Positions 1 through 10,575 of a stretch of DNA of 64,000 bases are shown here, piece by piece. The notes below the pieces were generated by a model. That model did not search any database and was not told where the DNA came from. It saw only the letters and a list, made by a program, of their open reading frames with translations. This DNA comes from Lumnitzera littorea (lineage: Eukaryota; Streptophyta; Magnoliopsida; Myrtales; Combretaceae). Position numbers and translations under genes: made by a program. Each line of letters opens with the position of its first letter. Position 1 is the stretch's first letter. The stretch covers positions 82,588,658-82,652,657 of the forward strand of contig JAMXBB010000010.1 in NCBI GenBank assembly GCA_024138015.1, read 5' to 3'.

Positions 1-205
1 GTCGGGCAACTTATGGGGTGTTTTACACGATCTCGATAGGTTAATAGGCCATTGCATGAACAACTCTGGTCAAATTGACTAAAAGTTTAGCCACCTCATC
101 AAGTCGTTCGTCTGTACTCATGGGGGTGCTTTGGGGTTATTGTCCATGGTGGATAATACTATTGTTGTCGTCTCCAATACTAGCATTAACATTAGGATCC
201 ATCAT
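1..205 (-). pseudogene. Gy-C gag N-terminus (Ty3/gypsy, partial)
   Basis: Minus-strand start of a retroelement gag that runs off the left edge. Reading left from ATG codons at 205 and 202 gives MMDPNVNASIGDDNN, then an in-frame TAA, then MSTDERLDEVAKLL and a further TAA. The acidic DER-LDEVAKLLVNL stretch has the same layout as the gag start of Gy-A near 46.8 kb (DDKMERLTNLIESL). Both stops fit C-to-T decay, for example CAA to TAA. Gag forms the particle of LTR retrotransposons. This copy is broken. The assignment rests on similarity to the neighbouring families and on the LTR next to it. Confidence 0.6.
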
Positions 206-524
206 CTTCTTGACAAAACTTGGTAAATAAACTTCAAATTTGAGGTAAAGTAGTTACTACTTTGATAGGCACAAATGTCCAACGAATTCATGAACACAAT
301 AGCTGTACCAATGAACAATAAACTCAACCTAAACTTTCTTTGTTTTTGTATGCTTGAAACAAGGCAAAACAAAGTATAAATGAAAATGAACTACTATACT
401 CTTTTACTTACTCGAATACTTCAGTGAATCTTCACACGACTTTGATACACTACTATTGTAAACACTACTTCACAAAGATATAAATACAAATTACGCAAAT
501 GAAACCTCCACCTTAATACCAAGA
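206..524 (-). other. Gy-C untranslated leader with PBS-like site
   Basis: Non-coding stretch between the gag start and the LTR. Next to the LTR, 511-521 reads TGGTATTAAGG on the minus strand. This resembles a decayed plant initiator-tRNA-Met primer-binding site (usual core TGGTATCAGAG). Gy-A has AGTATTAAAG at the same place. No open frame of note. Confidence 0.45.
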
Positions 525-1445
525 TGATGTAGATTGAGACTAAGAATAGATAAGGTTGATCATTGGAATGGGTCCAAGTTTATAGAAAGCTTGAAGATTG
601 AGATGGGAATTATGCGAAAGAATAGAAAAAGGTAAGATAAGCAAACCTATGAATAGCTTAAAAGGATATGATGCAATAGTGGAACTTTTAAGGACTCACG
701 GCATAACTTGATATGACGCACGAGGCGGTCCGGTAAGGTTACTCATTGCCTAACCTTACTTAAGGATTAATATAAGAGTGAAGTAAGTAAATAAGCTAAC
801 TAGAGTAGTGTTCACAAAAGGAAAGATATTCATTATATTGATGATAAGATGATTGCGGTTATATGTATAGTGGGTATTTATAGCCGAAAAACTAAGGTAG
901 CCTGCTTAAAATGGAAAAGACTAAAAGGATATTATCTAAAAGAAATAATGTGCAAGGAATAATAAGGGTATAATTAAAAATATAACAAAATGAGTATCTT
1001 GTATAGATGATTTTGTCACGCGCTTACTTAAATACGTGGCTCCTAGTAGTTGGATGACTTTCTGGTAGAACATATAATTTTGTACAATCAATTTATTTTC
1101 TGCCCAACAGAAGTGCCAAGTAGCGGTGGTTGGTTGGTCGTGCCAAATCGAGCAAATAATTCTTCCAAAGTGAATTCACCTTTGACACTTTTAGCATGAC
1201 TCGAGGCTGGGTCAACTGAATTAATGGTCAGATGAGTTGAGCTGACATTCAAGTGCGGCTTAGGTCAGCAATTGGAGACAAATGACAAATGAAGGAGGGT
1301 TCGGCTTGACCAGTGCATTAAGTTAGCAGATTATAGCAGCTCAGACTCCTTAGTAATGAGTCTTAAGGAAAGAATTTGCTTGACCATACTTTCTAGCCCT
1401 CGAGCTTGGGCGCTAGTCAAGGGTTTGATTGTTTGATTCCTATTA
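525..1445 (-). repeat. Gy-C 5' LTR (Ty3/gypsy)
   Basis: Long terminal repeat of about 920 bp on the minus strand. The inner end is plus-strand TGATGTAG, next to the PBS-like site. The outer end is ...TTCCTATTA, which corresponds to ...TTCCTATCA in Gy-A and in the solo LTR at 56.6 kb. Internal landmarks match the Gy group: a TATA box about 560 bp from the outer end, GC-richer promoter-proximal sequence, and similar overall length (886-888 bp in Gy-A). The terminal C-to-T change removes the canonical ATCA end, so the outer boundary is good to a few bases. No target-site duplication can be tested, because the other end lies outside the window. Confidence 0.6.
874..883 (-). promoter_or_regulatory. 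TATA box of Gy-C LTR
   Basis: CTATAAATAC on the minus strand, about 560 bp into the LTR. This is the same depth as the TATA-like motifs of the Gy-A LTRs. It probably marks the U3/R promoter of the element. Confidence 0.5.
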
Positions 1446-2124
1446 AGATAGGTTACAAAATCTTAAATGCCTTAGCGTGTCTATTCTAAGGTTAATACGT
1501 GGCAAAGCTGTGGCTTATTAAGTTCTAAAGCGTTACAATGCTCCACACAAAAATGGAAAATTTACAAACCCAAGGACAATTCTGTTGGTCCTTTTTGCCC
1601 CTTCTCATCAAGCATTAACCTTCAGCTACTAATTAAAGGGTCAATTGGAAATATTAAGAAAAGTAGGATCAAAGTAGTAGTTAAGCTAAACTCGTTTTAT
1701 TAAGGGAAAGGATTGAAGAATACATTCAATATTTTCATCTTCTTCATTATAGTTCTTGCATTGACCTAGCATATGGATTCCCTTTTGATTAGTTGCATAG
1801 AAGAAGGAAGACCATAATTAACTGTTCTCCAAATTAAAATTTGGATTTTTGGTAACGTAGGAATTTTCCATATTGATTCCAAGTTTGTGTTTTTCTATGA
1901 TGCTTTGTATTCAAGATGAATTTTCTTATATGTAGACTTTATTATGACAGCTCCACTTGGATTTTGAAAGCAATCTTTTTTTGTTGTCAAAGTACTAAAC
2001 CATGCATTATCCAAAAGATCCTTCTAGTGTTGCTCTACAAAACCTTAATTATATAAAGATGTTCATTTAATATGCAAAACTTAATGGTGACTTAGATTGG
2101 TGAAGTGTTCATGGTGGATCTTTG

Positions 2125-2760
2125 TTAGGTTGTAGGAACCTACAAAATGAACAAGATTACGCTATAGGGAGCTTGAGTTAGTTTCTGTACAGCTATTTTG
2201 ATTTCTAAGTTAGAAATTGCAGAAAATATAATGTATGTAGAAATGATAAGGTTTTGAATCCTTTACTAGAAGCACTGATACTCTATTTATAGAGGAATTA
2301 GATGAGCTATTTTAGGAAGGCGATGAACATTCCAAGATGCCCTCTTTGACTATCAATGTTATGGAGAGGATCTCAAAGACAGGTTGTGATAGTTGTTGAG
2401 TTGTCTCATCTGATTGAATTGTTCCTTCTTAGTCTTCATTCAAATTCATGGTTAACTTTAACAGTATGAGGATTGAAGGTTGAGTTCCCTAGGTGTAGGT
2501 TGGAGATGGGAGCTAAAATTAGGCTTTTAGATGAGGCTGAACTTGAAGTTGGGGACTTAGCATGTACTTTGACAATATTGACCACACTTTGAGGAGCTCA
2601 ACCTTGGCTTTAGTAAGTCGGTCTAAGTTTAAGGGCTCGATCCATGCTCTCATGAAATTGACTTAGATTTGATAACTATGTTTAAAATAGTTTATCAATA
2701 AGAGGATAGAGAATAACCTAGATGATATAAATAAAAATAAATAAATCATAAGCTATAAAA
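2125..2760 (+). repeat. LTR-like remnant
   Basis: Less AT-rich than its surroundings. The arrangement is familiar from plant LTRs: a motif around GTAGGAACCTACAAAATGAACAAG, split here by position (2131-2154), then an AT-rich stretch and a TATTTATAGAGG promoter-like motif near 2283, then GC-richer sequence. No coding capacity and no clear ends. A decayed solo LTR is the best guess. The 680 bases to its left (1446-2124) hold nothing I can name. Confidence 0.3.
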
Positions 2761-3849
2761 GTTAAAACACGTGTAAATATGTATTTTGGTATCTTAATGT
2801 TCAAAATTTATTCTTCTTAGCATCTCTCCTCAAATCTAAAAATGACTTTGATTAAGCAATTAATGTAACATCTATTAATACTATGTGTTTTACATCACTT
2901 AATTATGTGCCAACCTTATTATAGCCTAATGATAAGAATGTTGTTTTCCAATTAGATGCATCATATTTGATTTCCTAATCGCCTCCCTTTCTCCCAACAA
3001 TTGTAATATGAATAATAATTAGTAGGAAAAAAAAAATCACTGAACCATATAAACATTATCAAAATAATATTCATTTGTAACTTTATATAATTATTAGCTA
3101 GATTAAATAATTTTTCCTAACTTAAAAAACAAATATTGAATATGCTAACTTATCAATAATAATAGGGTATAATTACGCCATGTAATTATCAAATTCATGC
3201 ATGTGGATCTATAATGCTATTTCTTTTTTTCCTTGAAGTTTTATAAAATTATCTCCTTGAGATATTATCATGTAAGATTAATTGTTAAAATTAGGCTAAA
3301 AAAGATGGCATTATAATGATATCACTTGATATTTCAAAAATCTAAATAATCTAAATAATTGAATTCGTAAATTTACTTAAAATATTTTAGATTATCCATT
3401 TTCTCAAAATGTGCTTGTGAGAGTGAGTATTGTTTATCTATGAAGATTGAAGGCTCTTGTTGCTAATGCTAGGTTCTCGGACCTTGAACATATTTCCGTC
3501 ATTATTTACATTCTATATGCATTTTATATTTAGCATAATTTCAATTTACCACGACTTTCGAATCTTGAAACATAAGCAGATAATTACATCATAAGACCAA
3601 ACAAACGCAAGATTGACGATATAAGGCCGGCATCCTGAAGTTCAAGTCGCCATAAAACATTAAAACATTTGAGAAATTATATATGTATTTATATATACAC
3701 ATACATTTTGCATAAGGAGACTAGGGTTTCAATAAAATGGCACCTATTATTAATTTGTTGTGATTGGTACAATGATTAAGCTGGTCAGTCATGAATCATG
3801 TCTTTCCACACCAGATAATTTCCAGAACTATTCGTACTTCTACAGAAAA

Positions 3850-3912
3850 GAAGTGGTGGGGTGGTTGGGGGGTGGTGTGGTTTTGGGGGTTTGGAGTGGT
3901 CGTGGTGGGCCG
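3850..3912 (+). other. G-rich tract
   Basis: At least five runs of three or more G on the plus strand (GGGG, GGGGGG, GGGGG, GGG, GGGG) in an AT-rich background. The spacing would allow a G-quadruplex. No gene or promoter is visible beside it. Confidence 0.5.
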
Positions 3913-4370
3913 GGGAATTTCAGCCTTCAATGAATAAGATAAGGTCCTTCGTCTACTAAAAATTTTGCGGTTTCAATAGAAGAGTGAGGTAACACAGACA
4001 AATATGTAAGATAACCAGTGTTCAAAATATTTGTTAAAATATTATATCTAAGAAGTTTTTATTTTTTAATATATATATGTAATTGGTCCGTCATAAGTAA
4101 TAAATTTAAAGGACATGAATCACATGGATAGACATTAATATGAAAAACAAGAATGCAGGAGTACAAAAGCAACAGTTGGCGTTTAGTGATAAGAGGCCGA
4201 ATACTTTGCTAGATTTTGTTTTTAAGGGGTCGGGTTAGTCTGACCAGTTTCTGTCAATTTTTCTGCTTGTGTATGGAAGTGAGTCAACCATTGTTGACTA
4301 TTAGGTCACGAGAGGGCCTGCATCTGAAAATTAACCTGGATGCTCCAGCCCTTCTTTCAGTCTGGCCGTA

Positions 4371-4380
4371 CATATATATA

Positions 4381-4411
<31 letters not shown>

Positions 4412-4412
4412 G
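4371..4412. repeat. (TA)n microsatellite
   Basis: Near-perfect TA dinucleotide run of about 40 bases with one TAAT interruption. Likely polymorphic in length. Confidence 0.9.
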
Positions 4413-6078
4413 ATCTTTCTACGGACAGCATCAATTCATCCCTCATGTTCATCCTTCGTGTTACCTTCAATTTAATATTCATGATATTTAAATAATTAAA
4501 TCAATATATGCCTATGTGTAATAAATGGATTTTAATGGGTAGATTATAAACTCAACAATCTCATGTCAAATAACCCCTTTTTAATAGAAAATTTATAAGG
4601 TTGATGAGATCTTATAAATTATAAATTTTATCATATACCTTTTTCAATTATGTTAAGATCCTTATAATCTAGTAGTATGAATATTAAGTTTTATTAAATT
4701 ATAAATCAAGTTCGAATCTTTCCTTTTTATATTACAATATATTTATTATTTATGGGGAAAAAAGAAACCCTTCCAATCATTATCTATGCATTCTATAATA
4801 AGAATATTAATCTTGGTGGGAAAATGATATCGATAATTCTTTTTTTTTTTTTAACTATTTAAGTTTTACCATATCAAGTATATTATATTATCATAGAAAT
4901 TAATAAAGTTTATCCATCTGGACAAGGATAGGTAAAATTAAAGGGAAAAAAAAAACATATCCAATATTTAGCTTTCCCTTAAAATTCATAGTTATTATAA
5001 CATTGATGATTTTATAAGACCTTAGCTGGCTAATGAAAAAGGGGGAAAAAAAGTGAGAGAAAAATAAAAAAAAATTGAAAAAAAAAAGAAAAATAATAAA
5101 AAACCTATGGTGGTAATTTAATTTCCATAAAAAAAAAAAATCATTAGAAAGCGAAGAAAGAATGTTCATAATTTCACTTCATTAGTATGTAAATATACTT
5201 AAAAATTCATAACATGTCAAAAGTTTGTGATTTGATAATGATTTGAAAGTGACTATACCATCTCTTAACGTGACTTTTTTTTTAATTTATAAAATTTCTT
5301 ATTTTCACTTTAACAGCATTTTTGCTTCACTGGATGAATTAAAGTGGGAATAAAATTACTATTAACATGAAATGGAATAAATGTTTAATAAGTTGGGAAT
5401 GTAGATTCTAATACTTATTTGAATGTGTTCATTACTTTGTTCACTTAAAAGAATTAAATAGGGAATGAAGAATGGATAGAAACTCAATTATCCCTAATAA
5501 CCTTTTCAATTAAATAATAATAATAACAACACAAATGAATCAGAACAAGTTGAATAACATATCTTTGCCCCCTTTTAAAACCTAGATAGAAATCCTAATC
5601 TAATTTGATGGAATTAATTCAATAGAATCAATTAAACAATAATAAAGACGTAGAAGAATCGTGAATAAAACTAGTTCCATCTCCTTTTGTTTTTCTTCAC
5701 TACGACTTCGTCATTGTCGAGAAGCCACTTCGAAGAAATGAATTCGATAGAATCAGGGATAGGAGTTGGAATCTTTTCCTCTTCCATCTAGAGAGGATGG
5801 AGGTAGATTGGAATTTTTTTCACCATCAAGAAGCCTTCTTTTATTTTTCTTCACTAGAACACACGGGTTCCTTCAATTTTATTAATGTGGTTTTTCACGA
5901 TCGAGAAGCCCATCTCCTTCGTTTTCTTCACCAGAATCAATTATGGTTTCTCCCTTTGATTATTTCATATATATGAGAAATGGGTGAATACAGCGATGTG
6001 ATTGATTAGGGTTATGATAGAGACAGTACCATGGATTAGGTTTATAAATGGTGGTTATTTACATGGGTATAATATTTA

Positions 6079-6446
6079 GGGTAATAACATTGCGTACATT
6101 TCAATTTTATACTTTTTTTTTCAATCATTCACTTTAACATTGAACTTTTTATATTATGCACATAATTAAAACTTTACTTATCTTAGTATACACCTCTGTT
6201 ATCTACCTATTATGCTGTTAATCCAATAAGCATGATCAGCCAATTATTGCACCACAACATGTATGTCTTTTTCTTTTTTCTTTTCCTATTTAGCTTGTTA
6301 TTTATTCCTGTTAGCTTCTATATAGGTAAAAAGCATTTCCACGTTAGTAAAATAAAAAAAAAAGATTGAAAAAGCAAAGATTGAGACAAATAGAAAATAA
6401 ATAAAAGAAGGAAATCACTCATTATCCCCTTCCCTTTCACCTTGAA
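6079..6446 (+). repeat. Left terminal inverted repeat, copy 1
   Basis: Left arm of the 6.1-7.3 kb element. It matches the reverse complement of 6981-7337 nearly end to end, with substitutions and small indels. Confidence 0.8.
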
Positions 6447-6980
6447 ACATAGAGAGCTAATTAGCAAAATAGAATTGAAAATGGTTTATAAACTAATAAA
6501 GTTGTAATATAGTACATAGAGTACATAATTGGTAAAATAAATTTGAAAATGGTTTTGTAAGACACAAGTCATGAAACTTAAAGTAACAAAAGCGAAATCC
6601 AAACCATCTTCAAGGTACATATTACATTTACACAATTCTATATAATAACAAAACCACTAATCTAGTTTTCTACATTACAACAATATTCCTTACAATCTCC
6701 TTGTAACCTTCTCCTGTTCTTAGTTTTTTGCAATTTCAATTTGTCTAACTTAAGAACAAAGACTAAAAAGTTGCCTTTTGCACTTCATAAAATCAAGGTT
6801 TCAATGTTTATATTTCTCTGGCTGGTTAATATTTTGGATAAGGCTTTTAGGGTTGGGGTTCGCTTTATACACAAGAAGGGAGAAGGGCATTCGATTTTTA
6901 GGTTTTCAACAATTAAGGTTATGGTTTTAAATTTTAGGGTTGAGGTTTTTTTGGAATGCGAAATAAAGGATAAGTTTCCA

Positions 6981-7337
6981 TTCAATGTAAAAGAGAAGGG
7001 GACAATGAGTGATTTGTTTCTTTTATCTATTTTCTATTTTATTCCTTGCTTTCTTTTTTTTTTTTTTTTATTTTGTTAACATGGAGATATTTTTTCCTAT
7101 ATGGAAGCTAATGGGAATAAATAACAAGCTAACTAGGAGAAAAAGGAAAGGAAACATATGTATCGTGTAATAATTAGCTAATCATGCTTATTAGACTAAT
7201 GAGATAATAGGTCGACAATAGAGGTGTATATTGGAATAAGTAAAGTTCTAATTAGGTGTATAATATGAAAGTTTAAAGTTGAGGTGTATGATGAAAAAAA
7301 ATGTGAAAAGTTGGGGTGTACACAGTAACATTGCCCC
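6981..7337 (-). repeat. Right terminal inverted repeat, copy 1
   Basis: Right arm of the 6.1-7.3 kb element, inverted relative to 6079-6446. Begins near TTCAATGTAAAAGAGAAGGG and ends at ...AACATTGCCCC. Confidence 0.8.
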
Positions 7338-7794
7338 TTTAATGTTTTGTTTGAGTATAAATAGATGTAATAATTTTTGTGCTTGAATGTGGGTATTTTG
7401 GGAACTAAAATGAGGAAATGAAGTTAGAATTGTAGTTCATAAGGAATAGTTAAGAATGGTTATGTGATGTTTTTAAGGAATTAGAATCTTAAGGAATCAC
7501 AATTACATAGACAAAAAACAAGTAAACAAGGGAATAGAAGACATAAAAGGAGTAAGGGGAAATGGAATTGTCATTTTTGGACATGGTGTAAGGTTTGAAA
7601 CTTTACTTTCAATATGCTCGTAAATAAACCAATTTTAAGTTTACGGAAAAATTTATTAAATTTTCATAATTTATTGAAAAATAGTATTATGACGATGATA
7701 AATTGTTGTAGATATCGTTAAAAGTTGTAATATTTCAAAATTTTGTAGATATGCTTAAAGTCCATGATTTTGTTTGAAAGTTTGTAAAGATGTA

Positions 7795-8420
7795 TTATGT
7801 TAATAAATTGTAATAAAGCAACAACGCTCATGAAATTGCTTTAGATATTGGGAAAAAAAAAAGATGAGATACTTATAGTATAATTGAAATTTTTATGTAC
7901 AATGTATATGGGTTGCTACTAATAATTAGTTACATGCAATGCGCACATAGATTGATCTTAGATGTTATTTGTATATTTCAGTATATGATTTCGACTAAAA
8001 GCTTGTGAAATTTATTATGTTAATAAATTTAGGACAGTGCGTAAGGAAAATTACAATGAAAGGGAACATTGTTTAGAAATAAGTTTATGTAAAGGATCGA
8101 TGTTCTGCAAAGTAGTTCAAACATTTATATAGAATGGTTACTACGTGATGGTATTATAATAATTAAATCCTTTATTTGAATTTTTGGAAACATTAATCTT
8201 ATATTTGAACTTATTTCTAATGTTGATCCTCTTTAGTATAATTCTCCATAATTCATAAGAAGCGACAACTTATTCCTTTAGATATTGGAAAAAAATGAAA
8301 TATTTGTATTATAATACTGCAATTTTTTATGTACATTGTATGTGGAATTGCTATTGATGATTAGTCGTGTGTGATGTGCATGTAGATTGATCTTAGATAT
8401 TACTTGATTTGATTATACGT
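7795..8420 (+). repeat. Direct repeat pair of about 150 bp
   Basis: Two diverged copies in the same orientation, about 7845-7975 and 8268-8405. Shared segments include CTTTAGATATTGG, TTTTATGTACA.TGTAT and AGATTGATCTTAGAT.TTA. A MITE (8045-8247) lies between the copies. Origin unknown. It could be an old local duplication. Confidence 0.65.
8045..8247. mobile_element. Small MITE, GGAAAATTAC family (copy 1)
   Basis: About 200 bp. Starts GGAAAATTACAATGAAAGGG and ends, read on the other strand, GGAGAATTATACTAAAGAGG. Both are followed by AACATT...AGAAATAAGTT and by ATTCAAATAAAGGAT-like motifs, so almost the whole element can fold back. A longer relative lies at 54874-55176. No coding capacity, and target duplication not clear. 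Confidence 0.7.
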
Positions 8421-8545
8421 GTATGAATGTGATATGAAGAGAGATAGGAGGATGAACAAGCAAACTTGATGTCTTGTATTACACGTATGATAAAGGATTG
8501 TGATGCTTTAAACTTAAATTCTCTTGATGTGTTCTTCACTGAGTA

Positions 8546-8784
8546 TAGGGCAGTAAACGAGTCAAGCTTTTGAAAGTTGAAGCTCGGCTTGTTTAAAAAT
8601 TATTAAGTTTTAGCTTGAGCTTTAACTAAAGTCAAGTTTTTTATTGAGTCTACAATTGAGATTCAAGCTCAATTTGTTTACATAAACGAGTTTTATCTTG
8701 AGCTCAAGCTTAAATTATTTACTAATTGAGCTTGAGCCTAACTGAGCTTAAAGTGAGTCGATTTCGAGCTTATTTACAATCTTA
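8546..8784. mobile_element. hAT-like MITE with AGCTTGAG repeats
   Basis: About 240 bp. The ends TAGGGCAGTAAACGAG and, on the other strand, TAAGATTGTAAATAAG form imperfect inverted repeats. The interior is packed with GCTTGAGC, GAGCTCAAGC and AACGAG motifs. This is the usual look of a common class of plant non-autonomous hAT elements (ends TAGGGGTG..AAACGAGC). The flanking 8 bases no longer match, so the copy is old. Confidence 0.55.
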
Positions 8785-9949
8785 ATTATACAAAATGAAG
8801 AAGTATATAAATAAATAGATTAACAAATAGTCAACACGGATTAGATTATATATTATATGTTATTTTATAACTTATTTTATATTTATATATATTATATAGA
8901 TTTTAGTCTTTGGATTTTAATAATATATAATTTATAATATTTGTAATATATATAAAACTCGTAAACCTATGTACGTGCCTAAATGAGCTAGCCCGTGAGT
9001 CTGAATTGGAGCACGCATAAAATGAATCTCAAATGAGAAAATTAGGTACATATTTGTAGATTTTTAGGTTAATCTCGTCCATCGGATTAGCATGAGATAG
9101 ATGGTTGAGATAAACTATTATTAATAGTCATTAGATAACTTCTAGTGTTTCAATGGGTTCATATCAATTCTTTCTTTTATATGGACATAGGCTTAAGTTG
9201 GCAAGCCTATAGGATAGGGCTTGGATTTTGACTTAAAGAAGCTCAACTTCTTCACAAAAAGTTAATTCTTTCAATGAGGCTTAATTTTAGTTGTTATAAG
9301 ACCTATAAAGGCTAAATGAAGCCCAAACAAGCTATGAAAGGCTTTTTTCGAGTTATGAAATGATAGAAAAAGGCAAGAATAGAAAAAACTAGTCTAATGA
9401 TTTCTATTTCGAGTATAAAAAGCTCTACAAAACATTCCTTACTAGCCATGCTTTCCTAGATCCTATCACTAACATATTAAACTTGATAACAGCATTAAAT
9501 TGGACTAAAAGCCCTTATTGAAATGATTCTCTATATACATTTTTTCTCTTAAAATGGCTTAGAATTCATGAAAACAAAAAAATTCATAAGTCTATAAAAA
9601 TTTCCATAACTTTCCCCAAATATCATGATTCTAATCAAAAGTTTGCAATGACAATAAATTCATAGCCATATTATAAGTTTATAACATGTCATAACAATTT
9701 GTAGTTTCACTTTAAAGTTTGTAAATTCATTCAAATTGGTGATAGTAGACATCATAAGTGATGGTCTTCAAATAATCTTCTGAGAGTCTGCTAGTCACAT
9801 ACCGTGGCGGATTTGCATTAAAACCCCTTATGGTAGTACCAATGAGGGCCTACTAATTATCTTTATTTTGAGTGTATATAAAGTGCTCTAACATTTGATT
9901 TTTGTATTTATGGCTTCATACCATTTTTATCTAGCATGAAATTTACCTA
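8785..9949. other. AT-rich intergenic DNA, nothing recognised
   Basis: No open frame of interest, no clear repeat ends and no RNA gene seen. Confidence 0.6.
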
Positions 9950-10575
9950 TTAGGGACATGTAGCTAACAAGAATTGGCTCGTAAGTGTTTAGTGCAAGGA
10001 GGTGTGTTCAGTTAACACCTTTCTACTAGTTGGTGACTTAAGGGAAGACTACTTGTCACATTAGTATGGGCAGCCATCATAGTTAGGATGGTTAGGTATT
10101 TAAGCTGTATAGAAGGTTGTTAAGTGGCATTTAATGAAGATAGATAAAAAGGATGAGTAGAGCAGCCATGGAATCATGGTCCTCAAGTCACATGTAGAGC
10201 ACCTAGCGTATACTTAGGGAATGAGGTTAGCATGAGTTTACTGAGCCTTAGGTCTGGTTGCCTTAAGGACCATGGAGTCCTTGAGGCCTTAGGGTCTCGA
10301 GGCAAAGGAGTCAGGTACCTTAAGGATGTTGATTGAAGCTTCTGAGGTCTTCAGTTAATTGGGGTATAAGGAGTGCTTGAGGATGACCTAAGCACGTTGT
10401 ATTGGCACTAGGTGGATCAACCATGTGGTTGCATTTGGGTTGGAGCGAGTCCACGAAGGGGGCTGAGCCCCCGACCCAAAGGAGTTCTTGGTGGGACCTA
10501 AGCATACTGAAGCACTTGGACTTAGATTTCTAAATCTTGGACCGAAAAAGGTCTTTTAACATTATACTGTTGTAG
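9950..10575. repeat. GC-richer transposon or LTR remnant
   Basis: An island of more balanced base composition in AT-rich DNA. It contains GGGGGCTGAGCCCCCGACCC (10459-10478), which includes a GGGGGCT/AGCCCCC inverted pair, and many GGACC/GGTACC/CCTTAAGG words. Plant LTRs of the Ty3/gypsy type often show such CT-GAGCCCCCGA motifs. A short minus-strand open frame inside it is probably chance. No ends or duplications found, so the class is a guess. Confidence 0.35.

Larger units (their letters stand above)
2761..6078. other. AT-rich intergenic DNA, no gene seen
   Basis: No supportable gene. The open frames here are short and low-complexity: one is a run of IYI from a TA repeat, another is phenylalanine-rich from poly-A tracts. 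Contains a G-rich run at 3850-3912, a TA microsatellite near 4.4 kb and many A/T homopolymers. Around 5.3-5.5 kb there are GGAATAAA/GAATGAAGAATGG-like stretches of the kind found in small MITEs, without resolvable ends. Confidence 0.6.
6079..7337. mobile_element. Long-TIR non-autonomous DNA transposon (copy 1)
   Basis: Inverted-repeat element of about 1.26 kb. The left arm (6079-6446) and right arm (6981-7337) pair over about 360 bases. The ends read GGGTAATAACATTGCGTACA and, on the other strand, GGGGCAATGTTACTGTGTACA. Inside the arms the segments TTATTTATTCC, TATATAGG and AAATCACTCATT.TCCCCTTC match in inverted order. The unpaired middle is about 530 bp. A 112-codon open frame from 6741 crosses from it into the right arm, has no recognisable domain, and is not called as a gene. 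Arms this long with GGG ends suggest a Mutator-like (MULE) derivative. The flanks look only loosely alike over 9-11 bases, so the target duplication is not firm. Two other copies of this architecture are at 15.85 and 55.28 kb. Confidence 0.8.

Noticed and set aside
4216..4491. 91-codon plus-strand frame with an IYIYIY run
   Set aside because: Half of it is the TA microsatellite. No domain.
6741..7079. 112-codon plus-strand frame inside the long-inverted-repeat element
   Set aside because: It starts at a non-ATG codon in the element core and ends in a phenylalanine run from a T tract in the right arm. No domain and no conserved partner.
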